In this document: in pieces, positions 47,324 through 55,455 of the stretch
Layout: each line of letters opens with the position of its first letter
Position numbering within the stretch: position 1 is the first letter of the stretch
Assembly (NCBI RefSeq): GCF_947500405.1
Contig: NZ_CANMRY010000008.1
Span: forward strand, 116,918 to 180,917
Direction of reading: 5' to 3'
Length of the DNA stretch: 64,000 bases
Source: an uncultured Maribacter sp.
Lineage (GTDB): Bacteria; Bacteroidota; Bacteroidia; Flavobacteriales; Flavobacteriaceae
The notes under the pieces: model-generated
What the model was told of the DNA's origin: nothing
Databases searched by the model: none
What the model saw: only the letters and a program-made list of their open reading frames with translations
Translations under genes and position numbers: made by a program

Positions 47324-48250
47324 TTATTTAATTTTTGCTGCCAATAAATAAATTACTGCCATACGTATTGCCACTCCATTTTCTACCTGATTAAGAATAA
47401 TAGATTGTTTAGAGTCTGCAACATCACTTGTAATTTCCACACCACGGTTTATTGGTCCTGGATGCATAATTACAATCTCCTTATCTAAGCTATTTAAAAG
47501 TGCTTTATTCACTCCAAATTGTTGGGTATACTCTCTTGTTGTAGGAAAGTAACTAATATCTAGTCTCTCATTTTGTATGCGTAGCATATTTGCTACATCA
47601 CACCAATTTAAAGCTTTTCTTAAATTAGTCTCAACCTCTACACCTAAAGACTCTATATGTTTTGGTATTAATGTTTTAGGACCACAAACTTTAACATTAG
47701 CTCCAAGTAATTTCAGTGCAAAAATATTAGACAATGCAACTCTTGAGTGTAAAATATCGCCAACAATAACTACATTTTTCCCAGCAATATCTCCAAATTT
47801 TTCTCGAATAGAAAAGCTATCTAATAAGGCTTGTGTTGGGTGCTCGTGTGCTCCATCGCCTGCGTTAATTATTGCAGCATTTACATGTCTTGATAAGAAT
47901 ATTCCTGCTCCAGGATTAGGATGACGCATAACAACCATATCTACTTTCATAGATAAAATATTATTCACCGTATCTATTAAAGTTTCCCCTTTTTTAACGG
48001 AAGATTGTCCTGCAGAAAAATTGATAACATCTGCAGAGAGTCTTTTCTCTGCCAACTCAAAAGAAAGTTTTGTCCTTGTACTGTTCTCAAAAAAGATATT
48101 CGCAATATTTATATCTCTTAAAGAAGGAACTTTTTTAATAGACCTATTAATTACTTCTTTAAAATGATCCGCGGTTTCAAAAATGAGTTGTATATCTTGT
48201 TCTTTTAGATATTTTATTCCCAGTAAGTGGTTTACACTTAATTCGCTCAT
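47324..48250 (-). CDS. pyrB: Aspartate carbamoyltransferase catalytic subunit
   Basis: 308 aa. The carbamoyl-phosphate motif is FENSTRTKLSFELAEKRL (STRTK is the family's STRTR variant), and GDGAHEHPTQALLDSFSI is the second signature. MRHPNPGA and VIMHPGPINRGVEI complete the catalytic chain. It makes carbamoyl-aspartate, the first committed step of pyrimidine synthesis. It lies 3 bp after pyrR, which probably controls it. Confidence 0.97.
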   Translation of the reverse strand: MSELSVNHLLGIKYLKEQDIQLIFETADHFKEVINRSIKKVPSLRDINIANIFFENSTRTKLSFELAEKRLSADVINFSAGQSSVKKGETLIDTVNNILSMKVDMVVMRHPNPGAGIFLSRHVNAAIINAGDGAHEHPTQALLDSFSIREKFGDIAGKNVVIVGDILHSRVALSNIFALKLLGANVKVCGPKTLIPKHIESLGVEVETNLRKALNWCDVANMLRIQNERLDISYFPTTREYTQQFGVNKALLNSLDKEIVIMHPGPINRGVEITSDVADSKQSIILNQVENGVAIRMAVIYLLAAKIK

Positions 48251-48253
48251 TTC

Positions 48254-48793
48254 TTATTTATTTATTAAATATATAACATCTTTACCGTCATTCTCTTCCC
48301 ACATTACCTGTACCTTTTCATCATTAATAGCATCTACCTGCCTTCCCCTATAATTAGGTTGTATTGGTAAATGTCTACTAAATCTACGGTCTATCAAGGT
48401 TAGTAATTCTATTTCTGAAGGTCTACCAAAACTCTGAATAGCGGTTAATGCTGCTCTTATACTTCTTCCGGTATACAAAACATCATCTATTAAAACTACT
48501 TTCTTATCTTCTACTAAAAAGTCTATTTTGGTTTTTGTAGCTTCTAATGTTTTATCCCCTCTTCTAAAATCATCTCTATAAAAAGTAATATCTAGATAAC
48601 CTAACTCTATCTCCTTAACCCCATACTCTTCCCTAAGTATTTTAGTTAATCTATCTGCCAAGAATTTCCCTCTAGGCTGAATTCCTATTAGAACAGTATT
48701 TTTAAAATCTAAATGACTTTCGAGAAGCTGGCATGCTAATCGATGAAGAATTATATTTATTTCTTTTGAGGAAAGTAGAACTTTTTTACTCAT
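48254..48793 (-). CDS. pyrR: Bifunctional pyr operon regulator / uracil phosphoribosyltransferase
   Basis: 179 aa. RPP-type motif VVLIDDVLYTGRSIRAALTA (residues ~93-112) is the PRPP-binding loop, IQPRGKFLADRL and LLTLIDRRFSRHLPIQPNYRG fit PyrR. In other bacteria PyrR binds leader RNA to attenuate pyr genes when UMP is high. I could not identify a PyrR-binding stem upstream (48794-49027, where no gene is seen either). It begins the operon pyrR-pyrB-STAS-like-rnz. Confidence 0.95.
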   Translation of the reverse strand: MSKKVLLSSKEINIILHRLACQLLESHLDFKNTVLIGIQPRGKFLADRLTKILREEYGVKEIELGYLDITFYRDDFRRGDKTLEATKTKIDFLVEDKKVVLIDDVLYTGRSIRAALTAIQSFGRPSEIELLTLIDRRFSRHLPIQPNYRGRQVDAINDEKVQVMWEENDGKDVIYLINK

Positions 48794-49027
48794 GCATTAG
48801 GTTCTATACACTTTTTAAAATACAAAAATAGGGAATTATCGTTAAAGAAAGAGAATTTTGTTATGTTACCGTATAGGCTTTTAAAACTTTAAAAAAATAA
48901 TTTGATCTTTCTTCTTCTTAGACATTATTTTCTTGATGGTATAAATGATATTTTTATCTAACATATAACTCTTTATAACTATCCATTCCTAACCTATGGC
49001 ATCTGCAAGAGGACATAATATAACCAA

Positions 49028-49414
49028 TTAATCTAAAAAAGGTTTCCAAAAATATTCTCTATATATATAGAAGGTGTAACCTGCTAAGAAAATAGAAAGG
49101 ATTAAATATACATCCACCCAAAAACCATGTTTTTTTAAAATATGTTTTTTTTGCTGTAGAATTTTTTTTCCTTTTTTTTTAGTTTGGTAATAATAATAAT
49201 TTAGTATATAGAGTAATATGTTAAATATTAAATATGCATAATGTACTTCAAATACGATATCAAAATTTCCAATAATTAAGAAAAGATTAATAATTAGAAT
49301 TATGTTATTAGTTTGGCAAAAAGATATAAAACCTAATACAGGAATTTCTGGCACAGCATTACCTCTTTTACTTTTATTGTATAGGTAGTAATATATAGAG
49401 TTAAAAAAATACAT
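49028..49414 (-). CDS. Small multi-spanning membrane protein, putative immunity-type
   Basis: 128 aa with three hydrophobic segments (around residues 36-52, 56-75 and 100-118) and a basic stretch (YYQTKKKGKKILQQKKHILK) between the second and third. It ends in WVDVYLILSIFLAGYTFYIY then REYFWKPFLD. A truncated copy of the last ~59 residues lies directly upstream at 49471-49650. Very A+T-rich. As the last gene behind the second Hcp and its cargo gene, an immunity function is a reasonable guess only. I do not recognise the family. Confidence 0.65.
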   Translation of the reverse strand: MYFFNSIYYYLYNKSKRGNAVPEIPVLGFISFCQTNNIILIINLFLIIGNFDIVFEVHYAYLIFNILLYILNYYYYQTKKKGKKILQQKKHILKKHGFWVDVYLILSIFLAGYTFYIYREYFWKPFLD

Positions 49415-49470
49415 GTAATTGAATTTTGAATCTTATGACCCTACATGACCATAAAATCATTAATAACCAA

Positions 49471-49650
49471 TTAATCTAAAAAAGGCTTCCAAAAATATTC
49501 TCTATAAATATAAAAGGTGTAACCTGCTAAGAAAATAGAAAGTAGTGAATAAACATCAACCCAAAGACCATGTCTCCTAATAGAATATTTTTTTTCTTGA
49601 AGTAGTATTTTTTTTCCTTTTCTCTTATAATAATGGTAAATTTCTCCTAG
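49471..49650 (-). pseudogene. Truncated duplicate of the adjacent membrane-protein gene
   Basis: Reading the minus strand from 49650 to the TAA at 49471-49473 gives IYHYYKRKGKKILLQEKKYS, IRRHGLWVDVYSLLSIFLAG and YTFYIYREYFWKPFLD, nearly identical to the C-terminal end of the 128-aa gene downstream, including the last ~19 residues. There is no start codon; a TGA lies directly upstream (49651-49653), and only weakly related coding traces appear beyond (49651-49801). It is a decayed tandem copy. Confidence 0.8.
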
Positions 49651-49801
49651 TCATTTTTATATACTCCATATTTTAAAAACCTAAAATATTTGCAACTATT
49701 ATATTATCAATAGCGCCTAGTGTTTTTGTTTGCTTGATATATTTGAAGAGGTTTTCATATTTAACAATATAAAAATAGTAACTCTTTACTAGTTAAATTT
49801 A

Positions 49802-50581
49802 TTAATATAGATGAATTGGAAAAACACCTGAATCTGCTTCAATAAAATTCATTTTATCAATATGGTTTTGAAGTTTTTTAGTTAAAAAAATTAATTTCTC
49901 TTCATTAAAATCCTTTTCGCAAAGTAATTTTACTCTTCCATTCTTTAATTTAAAATAGACTATTTGTTCAAATACATCTTTTTTTTCAAGATTATTATTT
50001 TTTTCAAAATCTTTTAAAGAATATACTATTCTGGTATGTTCAGCATTTTCAATTGGGTTAAAATTTTTAAAAAAATTGTACTTGGGTTTTCTTTGAAAAC
50101 AATTTCCCTGCTTAAAGTACCCAAATAATATTATATCGTAATCAGAAAAATTTAAATAGTACTCTAAAAAAGAAGGTTTTTTTACTATTTCAATGCCATT
50201 ATTTTCTATACTAGGAATAAAATTAATGTTCTTATTACTTCTAGTCTTATCTTCTCCGTATAAGCAAAACGTATATAAATTTAGTTTTTTATTATATTTA
50301 ACTTCGTACCCATTCTTAAGGAGATTTTTTGTTTCATTGCTAAGGTGAAATGTTTTTTTAATCCATTTTTCCATACCTGCAAGAGAATTCGAGTTTGTTA
50401 AATCTTCTTCTCCAAATATATTAATATAAGACATCGAAAAATTAGACATTTTTTTAGAGCTATTCTCAAGATAACTGTATTCACAAAACTTTAGATAATT
50501 GGTATATTTATTATAAATATTTATGCCAAAAAATAGGAAAACAATAGTTATTATAATATAAATTACTTGCTTTATATTCAT
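49802..50581 (-). CDS. Single-pass membrane protein of unknown function (259 aa)
   Basis: 259 aa. A hydrophobic helix at residues 5-22 (VIYIIITIVFLFFGINIY) anchors a soluble domain rich in Asn, Lys and Tyr, with segments such as WIKKTFHLSNETKNLLKNGY and DYDIILFGYFKQGNCFQRKP. No catalytic motif was recognised. It lies 39 bp behind the putative cargo gene next to the second Hcp copy. The placement fits an immunity or accessory gene, but no sequence feature demonstrates that. Base composition is more A+T-rich than the flanking housekeeping genes by eye. Confidence 0.7.
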   Translation of the reverse strand: MNIKQVIYIIITIVFLFFGINIYNKYTNYLKFCEYSYLENSSKKMSNFSMSYINIFGEEDLTNSNSLAGMEKWIKKTFHLSNETKNLLKNGYEVKYNKKLNLYTFCLYGEDKTRSNKNINFIPSIENNGIEIVKKPSFLEYYLNFSDYDIILFGYFKQGNCFQRKPKYNFFKNFNPIENAEHTRIVYSLKDFEKNNNLEKKDVFEQIVYFKLKNGRVKLLCEKDFNEEKLIFLTKKLQNHIDKMNFIEADSGVFPIHLY

Positions 50582-50620
50582 CTATTAATAATATTTAAAT
50601 TATTATACATAGCCTTATTT

Positions 50621-51382
50621 TTATTCACCAAGGTACTTCAGATACCATGATTCTACTTTTTTCATTTCATCTATATTATCAAAATGAACCGATATTACAG
50701 GTATATCTGAATGAACAAATTTATTAGAAACAGAAAAATAATTCCCTAATAAATCATTACCTGTATTTCCAATAGCAAGCATACTCCCTTTGCGATTATG
50801 GGTATAAAAATAATCTGTAATATAAAGTTGTTTTGAACTAATAGCACTTGTATTAATAACCGCATTATAGGAGTATTCATGCCCATCTAAGCAAACCGCC
50901 CCTTCTATAGATTGATTACTACCTTTAACTAAAATATTAAAATCATTATTAACATTAGTTTTATCAAATCTTCCATTATTTAATCTGTTACTTTTATTCT
51001 TAACAAGGTTGTGCTTCCATTTATGCCTATTAAACACATCTTGAACTACCATATTTACTCGTGGAGTATAATAACTATTTAAATCTGTATAAGATAAAAA
51101 TCCTCCTTTTTTACTTCCTGTATATCTACTAAACCAACTATTATTTTTAATAAAATGATTTTCTACTTTTTTTAAGGTTTTTCCTATGTATTCCCTTCCA
51201 TTTAAATCCGTATCATATTTAGAGGTAACTTCTTCATCCCAAACATATTTACCATCTTTTCCTAAAACCCAATCGTAAGGTTTAAAAGGCTCATAAACAT
51301 TTTCTGTAGAAGAATTAAGGAAATTAACAGTAGCACTTTTCAAATTCTTATTAAAATAACAACTAATATAATGCTCTAACAT
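50621..51382 (-). CDS. Putative T6SS cargo, main part (253 aa, downstream of an in-frame stop)
   Basis: 253 aa from the ATG at 51382. YDWVLGKDGKYVWDE (residues 36-50) and YIGKTL (65-70) are a segment I associate with the entry to toxin modules in Bacteroidota polymorphic toxins. The C-terminal ~130 residues (GAVCLDGHEYSYNAVINTSA, YFYTHNRKGSMLAIGNTGND) are unrecognised. The frame upstream of this ATG continues without stops (KELRWSTP) up to a single TAA at 51407-51409, and beyond that is the 60-codon ORF in the same frame. So this is probably the body of a ~322-residue gene broken by one stop. It could instead start independently at this ATG. Confidence 0.65.
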   Translation of the reverse strand: MLEHYISCYFNKNLKSATVNFLNSSTENVYEPFKPYDWVLGKDGKYVWDEEVTSKYDTDLNGREYIGKTLKKVENHFIKNNSWFSRYTGSKKGGFLSYTDLNSYYTPRVNMVVQDVFNRHKWKHNLVKNKSNRLNNGRFDKTNVNNDFNILVKGSNQSIEGAVCLDGHEYSYNAVINTSAISSKQLYITDYFYTHNRKGSMLAIGNTGNDLLGNYFSVSNKFVHSDIPVISVHFDNIDEMKKVESWYLKYLGE

Positions 51383-51406
51383 TGGAGTAGACCACCTTAG
51401 CTCTTT

Positions 51407-51589
51407 TTATATGTTTTTAGAATGGAACATAGCATTGTTTTTTGCTTTTTTTAAGCAAGCCTTTAAAACTCTTGAAGAAATACTTTTTTGGTCATTTATA
51501 ACACTATGATCTACAGTACGTTTTATAGCGGAGTTTAATCTTCTTTTTAACAAACGGTTTAGCTCTCTTATTTTTACATCACTCCTCAT
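51407..51589 (-). CDS. N-terminal part of the interrupted Hcp-linked cargo gene (60 aa)
   Basis: 60 aa, very basic and helical, starting 12 bp after the hcp stop on the same strand. It contains LKRRLNSAIK at residues 14-23, matching LKRQLNATIK at residues 13-22 of the 349-aa protein linked to the other Hcp gene. It ends at a TAA (51407-51409), after which the same frame stays open through eight codons into the 253-aa ORF. Alternatives are an independent small adaptor that helps load cargo into Hcp, or the N-terminus of a broken gene. The frame continuity favours the latter. Confidence 0.55.
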   Translation of the reverse strand: MRSDVKIRELNRLLKRRLNSAIKRTVDHSVINDQKSISSRVLKACLKKAKNNAMFHSKNI

Positions 51590-51601
51590 ACTATCTATTA
51601 T

Positions 51602-52000
51602 TTATTGAGCCATTGACCAGTTGTTTATATGCTCATCATCTCCTATCTTAATTTCTTTTGCATTTATTACTACATCTAAAACATATGGTTGGGTATCATC
51701 ATGATCGTAACTTTCTTTATAAAAAGCACAAAACGCTTTAGAGAATGTTATGGTTCTAAGAATACCACTGAGGCTATTATGGTAAAAAATAATTTTTCCT
51801 TCTTTAGTACCTGTATCACCTAAAGCCCATCTAGAAAGTTCTTTGGTATACTCACTCATCTCTAAACTAAGGCTTATTTCTCCTGCAACAACAGATGCTG
51901 TTGGTCTACCAGTAATATCTGCTTGTTGGTCCACATCTATCATATAATTTAAGACTGTAATAACTTTACCATCTAGTTCTAGCTTGGCTTTAAAAGACAT
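51602..52000 (-). CDS. tssD: Type VI secretion tube protein TssD/Hcp (Bacteroidota type), second orphan copy
   Basis: 132 aa starting MSFKAKLELDGKVITVLNYM. It aligns without gaps to the copy at 19923-20321 (78 of 132 identical by hand), with ISLSLEMS, KELSRWALGDTGTKEGKIIF and SGILRTITFSKAFC preserved. As an Hcp-family ring protein it should assemble into the T6SS inner tube and can carry small effectors. It is the first gene of a leftward run: hcp, interrupted cargo gene, 259-aa membrane protein, (decayed copy), 128-aa membrane protein. No other T6SS component is near. Upstream 52001-52231 holds a shared 19-bp motif and the rpsA terminator. Confidence 0.88.
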   Translation of the reverse strand: MSFKAKLELDGKVITVLNYMIDVDQQADITGRPTASVVAGEISLSLEMSEYTKELSRWALGDTGTKEGKIIFYHNSLSGILRTITFSKAFCAFYKESYDHDDTQPYVLDVVINAKEIKIGDDEHINNWSMAQ

Positions 52001-52116
52001 ATTTAATTTTTGCTAAAGGTTGTTTGTATATTATAATGAGGGAAGATTGCTTATTTTATATATGCAATATAGGATATTTATTGTAGGAAAAATGAAGTAT
52101 ATTTAAGAAAATAAGT

Positions 52117-52135
52117 GCATTTTATCGAAAAGAAG
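52117..52135 (+). promoter_or_regulatory. 19-bp motif shared by the two Hcp loci (copy 2)
   Basis: GCATTTTATCGAAAAGAAG differs at two positions from the copy at 19805-19823. It is 117 bp upstream of this hcp start. In both loci it has the same orientation relative to the leftward cargo operon. Confidence 0.35.
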
Positions 52136-52171
52136 GTTTTTACACTATAGGTAAGTTTCTATAATTTAAAC

Positions 52172-52199
52172 AAAAAAAAACCCAAGCAAATTGCTTGGG
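52172..52199 (-). terminator. Rho-independent terminator of rpsA
   Basis: On the minus strand CCCAAGC / GCTTGGG (52181-52199) with a short A/T loop is followed by T9 (plus-strand A run 52172-52180). It lies 33 bp beyond the rpsA stop. Confidence 0.88.
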
Positions 52200-52231
52200 T
52201 TTTAGTATTCTAAAATAAAAATAAGGGTTTA

Positions 52232-54058
52232 TTACGCTTTACCTTCCATTTTATCTTTTAACGCTTGTAATGCTTCATTAGCATCTCCTAAAGTAGGCTT
52301 AGCTTCATCTGCAGCAGCAGCTTGTCTCTTAACAGCAGCTTTTACATTACGTTTTTCTTCTTCTCTAAAGATTGCAGTATGACTTGCTACCACACGCTTA
52401 AAGTCTTTATTAAATTCAATGATTTTAAATTCTGCTTCGTCTCCTTTGCCTAATTTTTTACCATCTTCTTTTTCTAAATGACGTTGTGGTACAAAAGCAA
52501 CAATATCTTCGTTAAATTCTATTGTAGCTCCTTTATCTACTACATCTGCAATAGTTGCTGTATGTACAGTATCTAATGCAAACTCAGCTTCATATTTATC
52601 CCAAGGATTAGCAGTAGTTTGTTTGTGTCCTAAACTTAATTTACGACCTTCAACATCTAATTCTAATACTTCAACTTCTAATTTATCCCCTACAGATACA
52701 AATTCTGATGGGTGCTTAATTTTCTTAGTCCAAGATAAATCAGAGATATAAATAAGACCATCAATACCTTCTTCTAGCTCAACAAAAACACCAAAGTTTG
52801 TAAAGTTTCTTACAATACCATTGTGTTTAGAACCAACTGGGTATTTAGAAGTAATATCTGTCCAAGGGTCTGGCGTTAATTGCTTAATACCAAGAGACAT
52901 CTTACGATCATCTCTATCTAGAGTTAAAACAACTGCTTCTACCTCATCTCCTACTTTTACAAAATCTTGTGCAGAACGTAAGTGCGTAGACCATGACATT
53001 TCAGAAACGTGGATTAATCCTTCAACACCTTCTACAACCTCGATAAATGCACCGTAATCTGCAATTACAACTACCTTACCTTTTACTTTATCTCCAATCT
53101 TAATTTCATCAGATAAAGCTTCCCAAGGATGCTTCTCTAATTGCTTAAGACCTAATTGTATTCTAGATTTGTTTTCATCAAAGTCTAAAATTACAACGTT
53201 TAATTTCTGATCTAACTCAACAACCTCATTTGGATGATTAATTCTACTCCAAGAAAGATCTGTAATGTGTACTAAACCATCTACACCACCAAGATCAATA
53301 AACACACCGTAAGAAGTAATGTTTTTAACAACACCTTCTAATACTTGTCCTTTTTCTAATTGACCAATGATTTCTTTTTTCTGTTCTTCAATATCAGCCT
53401 CAATAAGAGCTTTATGAGAAACAACAACGTTTTTAAATTCATGGTTTATTTTTACAACCTTGAATTCCATTGTTTTATTTACATACTGATCGTAATCACG
53501 AATTGGCTTAACGTCAATTTGAGAACCTGGTAAGAATGCTTCAATTCCGAAAACATCTACAATCATACCACCTTTAGTTCTACACTTAACAAAACCACTA
53601 ACGATTTCTTCTTTATCATGTGCAGCATTAACTCTATCCCAAGCCATGATTGTTCTTGCCTTTCTATGAGAAAGAACTAACTGACCACTTTTATCTTCAC
53701 GGATATCTATTAATACCTCTACCTTGTCACCTACTTTTAAATCTGGATTGTATCTAAACTCGTTTAAAGAGATAACACCTTCTGATTTAGCGTTAATATC
53801 AATAATAGCTTCACGATCCGTAAGGTAAACTACTGTTCCTTCTACAACTTCTTCATCTGCGGTATCAACGAAATTTTCAGAAACAAGTTTTTCAAACTCT
53901 TCTAATTTAGAGTCTTCTACTTTTTCTATTCCTTGTTCGTACTTTTCCCAATTAAAATTTTCTAAAAATTCTGCAGGATCTTGTACAGGTGCTACCACCT
54001 TTGTTTCTTGTGTTTCTACAGTTTCTTCTGCAGCAACGTTTGCTTTTTCTTCAGCCAT
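52232..54058 (-). CDS. rpsA: 30S ribosomal protein S1
   Basis: 608 aa from MAEEKANVAAEE (ATG at 54058). The frame is open upstream to 54178, but that 40-residue extension (Cys/Asn-rich) is not part of S1. An acidic N-terminal segment is followed by six S1 RNA-binding repeats; clear ones include GVVKNITSYGVFIDLGGVDG, GKVVVIADYGAFIEVVEGVE and GIVRNFTNFGVFVELEEGID, each ending in SDLSW/SEMSW. The last repeat is degenerate. It unwinds and docks mRNA on the 30S subunit, of special weight in Bacteroidota that largely lack Shine-Dalgarno sequences. The terminator is directly behind it. Confidence 0.96.
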   Translation of the reverse strand: MAEEKANVAAEETVETQETKVVAPVQDPAEFLENFNWEKYEQGIEKVEDSKLEEFEKLVSENFVDTADEEVVEGTVVYLTDREAIIDINAKSEGVISLNEFRYNPDLKVGDKVEVLIDIREDKSGQLVLSHRKARTIMAWDRVNAAHDKEEIVSGFVKCRTKGGMIVDVFGIEAFLPGSQIDVKPIRDYDQYVNKTMEFKVVKINHEFKNVVVSHKALIEADIEEQKKEIIGQLEKGQVLEGVVKNITSYGVFIDLGGVDGLVHITDLSWSRINHPNEVVELDQKLNVVILDFDENKSRIQLGLKQLEKHPWEALSDEIKIGDKVKGKVVVIADYGAFIEVVEGVEGLIHVSEMSWSTHLRSAQDFVKVGDEVEAVVLTLDRDDRKMSLGIKQLTPDPWTDITSKYPVGSKHNGIVRNFTNFGVFVELEEGIDGLIYISDLSWTKKIKHPSEFVSVGDKLEVEVLELDVEGRKLSLGHKQTTANPWDKYEAEFALDTVHTATIADVVDKGATIEFNEDIVAFVPQRHLEKEDGKKLGKGDEAEFKIIEFNKDFKRVVASHTAIFREEEKRNVKAAVKRQAAAADEAKPTLGDANEALQALKDKMEGKA

Positions 54059-54318
54059 TTGAAGATTTAAATTTGTATTCTGTAATTTTACAAGAGTTAA
54101 ACAATTATCACAGAAGTTGTTATGTTTATTTTTATTTAATACCTTTTCCTCTTGATTCTTCGTAAAAAAGGTGTGCAAAAATAGTCTTTATTTATCATTT
54201 TACCAACCTTTTTACTTCCATCGAAATAATTAATATAGAATTAAGCTTTTTTTTAGGATTATTTGCTCTTTTTATTAGTATATTGAGCTATAAATATTAA
54301 CCGTTTTAAAAAATTATT

Positions 54319-54699
54319 ATGAGCGTTAAAGCAAAATACCAAGGAGTTTTAAATCTAGGTGAGCAATTAGGAATAAAAAATGGAGATGTATCTGAAGAAG
54401 GTGGCATCTTAAAAATAAAAGGTGAAGCCAATACTCCTTACGAAAAAAATTTATTATGGGATAAAATTAAAGAATTAGGAGGTGAAAATGCTGCTGATAT
54501 TAAAGCAAACATATCTGTTACTGATAATTCTGTATACCATAGACATACTGTTAAAGGTGGAGAATCTTTAAGTAAAATTGCAAAACATTATTATGGCGAT
54601 GCAATGAAATACAAAGAAATATTTGCTGCTAATACTGGTATTTTAAAAAATCCAGATGTTATTCATCCAGATCAGGAATTAGTTATTCCTAATTTATAA
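54319..54699 (+). CDS. LysM protein with BON-like N-terminus (Kbp/YgaU-like)
   Basis: 126 aa, no signal peptide. Residues 1-65 form a small alpha/beta part (SVKAKYQGVLNLGEQLGIKN, then DIKANISVTDN) like the BON domain of E. coli Kbp. Residues ~72-126 are a LysM domain (YHRHTVKGGESLSKIAKHYY, GDAMKYKEIFAANTGIL, IHPDQELVIP). The lack of an export signal and the layout match the cytoplasmic potassium-binding protein Kbp better than a cell-wall LysM protein. It is a single gene facing cmk, with a shared terminator. The role is inferred from architecture. Confidence 0.88.
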   Translation: MSVKAKYQGVLNLGEQLGIKNGDVSEEGGILKIKGEANTPYEKNLLWDKIKELGGENAADIKANISVTDNSVYHRHTVKGGESLSKIAKHYYGDAMKYKEIFAANTGILKNPDVIHPDQELVIPNL

Positions 54700-54720
54700 A
54701 AAAGTAAATTTACTTTTATA

Positions 54721-54755
54721 AAAAATGGACGCTACTAAGCGTCCATTTTATTTTT
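54721..54755. terminator. Bidirectional terminator shared by the LysM gene and cmk
   Basis: ATGGACGC (54725-54732) pairs with GCGTCCAT (54739-54746) around a 6-base loop, with A5 before and a T-rich run after. It lies 22 bp after the LysM stop. The cmk stop codon (minus-strand TAG, 54735-54737) is inside the loop, and the last cmk codons form one arm. Confidence 0.85.
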
Positions 54756-55439
54756 CTCTATTATACGTAATGCAAAATTATACATCCTTTCAAATTGCTC
54801 TTCTAACCCCATATCGCTATTATCAAACTCTATAGCTTCTTCTGCTTTCCGTAACGGAGAATGTTCTCTATGAGAATCTATATAATCTCTACTTTCTACA
54901 TTTTTTAAAACATCTTCATAAGTAACCTTCTCTCCTTTATCTAACAATTCTTTATAACGTCTATAAGCTCTTTTATCTGCAGAAGCTGTCATAAAAACCT
55001 TTAGCTCTGCATCCGGAAAAACTACAGTACCAATATCTCTACCATCCATAACAATTCCTTTGCTTTTCCCCATTTCTTGTTGCATATGAACAAGTTTTTC
55101 TCTTACTTCTTGCACTTCCGCAACTCTACTTACATTTTTAGACACCTCAAGAGTTCGGATGTCCTTTTCTACGTTTTCATCATTTAAATACATTTCAGAA
55201 TAACCCAAAGCTTCATTATACTCAAAATGTAATTTAACCTCAGACAAACTATTACAAAGTAGAGAAATAGAATCTTTAGAACCACCAACAAAACCGTTCC
55301 GCATAGCATACAAAGTAACCGCTCTATACATAGCACCTGTATCTACATACACATACTCCAAAGCTTTAGCTAATTGCTTTGCTATAGTGCTCTTCCCGGT
55401 AGATGAATACCCATCTATTGCTATGGTAATTTTTGTCAT
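54735..55439 (-). CDS. cmk: Cytidylate kinase
   Basis: 234 aa. Walker A is IAIDGYSSTGKSTIAKQLA (residues ~5-23), YVDTGAMYRAVTL is the nucleoside-monophosphate site, and MDGRDIGTVVFPDAELKVFM and RAYRRYKEL complete the catalytic LID region. It phosphorylates CMP and dCMP with ATP. Its stop lies inside the loop of the terminator hairpin shared with the LysM gene. It is 16 bp after lon on the same strand. Confidence 0.96.
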   Translation of the reverse strand: MTKITIAIDGYSSTGKSTIAKQLAKALEYVYVDTGAMYRAVTLYAMRNGFVGGSKDSISLLCNSLSEVKLHFEYNEALGYSEMYLNDENVEKDIRTLEVSKNVSRVAEVQEVREKLVHMQQEMGKSKGIVMDGRDIGTVVFPDAELKVFMTASADKRAYRRYKELLDKGEKVTYEDVLKNVESRDYIDSHREHSPLRKAEEAIEFDNSDMGLEEQFERMYNFALRIIEKNKMDA

Positions 55440-55455
55440 TACTCTAAATTAAACC

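Noticed and set aside
52001..52116. A -7 promoter element directly upstream of hcp copy 2
   Set aside because: No convincing TAnnTTTG with TTG spacing was found on the minus strand there, so no promoter is called.
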